Positions 63,253-64,000 of a DNA stretch of 64,000 nt are shown here, piece after piece. The stretch is taken from the NCBI GenBank assembly GCA_944326245.1, contig CALVDF010000001.1, positions 124,001 through 188,000 of the forward strand, given 5' to 3'. Position 1 is the stretch's first letter. The number at the start of each line of letters is the position of its first letter. The notes below the pieces were generated by a model, which made no database searches, was not told the DNA's origin, and saw nothing but the letters and a program-made list of their open reading frames with translations. This stretch comes from an uncultured Bacteroidales bacterium. Its GTDB lineage: Bacteria; Bacteroidota; Bacteroidia; Bacteroidales; UBA932. The translations under genes were made by a program, and so were the position numbers.

Positions 63253-64000
63253 CGTTTTCCTTTGGAACCGGAAAGTAGGCTCGCTGGTCGCCTACAAGGA
63301 AAGATACACGGAAAAGATATGCTTCTACTTCGACCGCGACTTTCTCGGCAGTGGATACGACATCGCGCCCTTACGGGCCTCCATCCATAGCGTTTCCGTC
63401 ATGAACGGTTTGCCCGTGTACGGTGATGACGGGAAACTCTTCGGAGGGCTGCCCTCTTTCATCGCGGACTCATTGCCTGACCACTGGGGCAACAAGGTGT
63501 TCAACGAATGGGCGAAAATGCGCCGCATCAGCACAAGGGACCTGTCCGTCCTCGACCGCCTGGCGTACATCGGCCGAAGAGGCATGGGCGCGCTGGAGTA
63601 CCTGCCTCCGGCTGCCGAAGAAATGGAACAACCTTTCAAAGTGGAGATAGCCGAGCTTTACAGGCTGGCACAGTCTGCATTGAACGAGGCTAAGAACTTT
63701 AAAGCCGAGATGCAGCCCGACTTCCTGATAGAGAGCCTGTTCAAGGTAGGCACATCCGCAGGCGGACGCAGGCCCAAAGCCATCATCAACCTTAATCCGG
63801 AGACGGGCGAATGCTATTCCGGTCAGGTTGCCGCGCCCGCACCCGGATATGTTCCCATGATTGTCAAGTTCGACGAACACTCGGAGATTCCCACCACACG
63901 CATCGAGTACAGCTACTACCTCATGGCAAAAGATGCCGGCCTGCACATGATGCCGTCGCGCCTCGCGGAAGGAGAACAGGCCGCGCATTTCCTGACAGAG
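63236..64000 (+). CDS. hipA: HipA-like serine/threonine kinase toxin, 3' end beyond the window
   Basis: The first 255 residues of a HipA toxin, open to the window end. The N-terminal subdomain (LDVFLWNRKVGSL...FGGLPSFIADSLPDHWGNKVFNEWAKMR...LDRLAYIGRRGMGALEY) is the HipA N1 type and is followed by the glycine-rich nucleotide-binding loop GTSAGGRRPKA (172-182) and MIVKFDEHSE. HipA phosphorylates its target, classically glutamyl-tRNA synthetase, to halt translation and cause dormancy. The ATG is preceded by an unusually strong Shine-Dalgarno for this phylum. The catalytic loop is not visible because the gene is cut. Confidence 0.92.
   Translation, partial: MIQNLDVFLWNRKVGSLVAYKERYTEKICFYFDRDFLGSGYDIAPLRASIHSVSVMNGLPVYGDDGKLFGGLPSFIADSLPDHWGNKVFNEWAKMRRISTRDLSVLDRLAYIGRRGMGALEYLPPAAEEMEQPFKVEIAELYRLAQSALNEAKNFKAEMQPDFLIESLFKVGTSAGGRRPKAIINLNPETGECYSGQVAAPAPGYVPMIVKFDEHSEIPTTRIEYSYYLMAKDAGLHMMPSRLAEGEQAAHFLTE

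Overview
The window is from a bacterium of the phylum Bacteroidota, most likely order Bacteroidales. Three lines of evidence support this. Many genes are preceded by the Bacteroidota -7 promoter box TAnnTTTG. The primary sigma factor has the short, 286-residue Bacteroidota form. The gene content and order are typical of the group: vorBA, a glycosyltransferase joined to pyrC, a Bacteroidota-type LptD, GH97 and DUF1573. The family or genus cannot be told from the sequence alone. Most of the window is dense core genome; clearly accessory DNA appears only around 34.8-37.0 kb and after about 59 kb.

Layout. 1-2.2 kb: end of a 2-oxoacid:ferredoxin oxidoreductase operon. 2.2-4.4 kb: an FlK-like thioesterase followed directly by umuD and umuC. 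4.3-10.9 kb (minus): transporter, omega-amidase, 5'-nucleotidase lipoprotein, coiled-coil protein, zapA, a structured non-coding RNA that looks like 6S RNA, rny and a small lipoprotein. 11.0-13.1 kb (plus): polyprenol-phosphate mannosyltransferase-like GT2 and pyrC. 13.1-16.4 kb (minus): DUF1573 protein, meaB, 10-TM metal exporter-like protein. 16.5 kb: a 56-residue ferredoxin gene. 16.7-21.9 kb (minus): lptD, ridA, rho. 22-27.7 kb (plus): cell-wall amidase, MCE/MlaD protein, dnaA, pepD, rpe. birA and rsfS diverge at 28.5 kb. rsfS-ftsH-cdsA-psd, an M20 dipeptidase and pyrF follow to 34.8 kb.

34.8-36.6 kb is a 1.76-kb gene-free island full of tandem repeats. It includes a 3 x 128-bp array whose 93-bp units are bounded by 10-bp inverted repeats, and a 3 x 104/105-bp hairpin array. 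It abuts a frameshifted lipoprotein gene. Then come a lipoprotein with a phosphatidylserine-decarboxylase domain and a second ftsH. A long minus-strand run (52.8-40.4 kb) holds htrA, rpoD, an M3 peptidase, argS, a YgiQ radical SAM protein, an acidic protein, a ClC channel and tex. dnaN, a dnaQ-like exonuclease and a small unknown protein lie at 52.9-55.3 kb, then a HI0933-type flavoprotein, tRNA-Thr(CGU), a GH97 glycosidase and a membrane-anchored nitroreductase.

The last 5 kb holds a 151-bp element with 22-bp perfect inverted ends, a strong sigma-54-type promoter in front of an orphan MacB/FtsX-like permease, a YugP-like zinc peptidase and a hipBA toxin-antitoxin pair cut by the window end. 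The hipB promoter is flanked by two near-identical 14-bp direct repeats that look like operators.

No complete new system is evident. The least explained structures are the 35.8-36.6 kb arrays, the 151-bp inverted-repeat element, the thioesterase-umuDC linkage and the secreted phosphatidylserine-decarboxylase-like lipoprotein.
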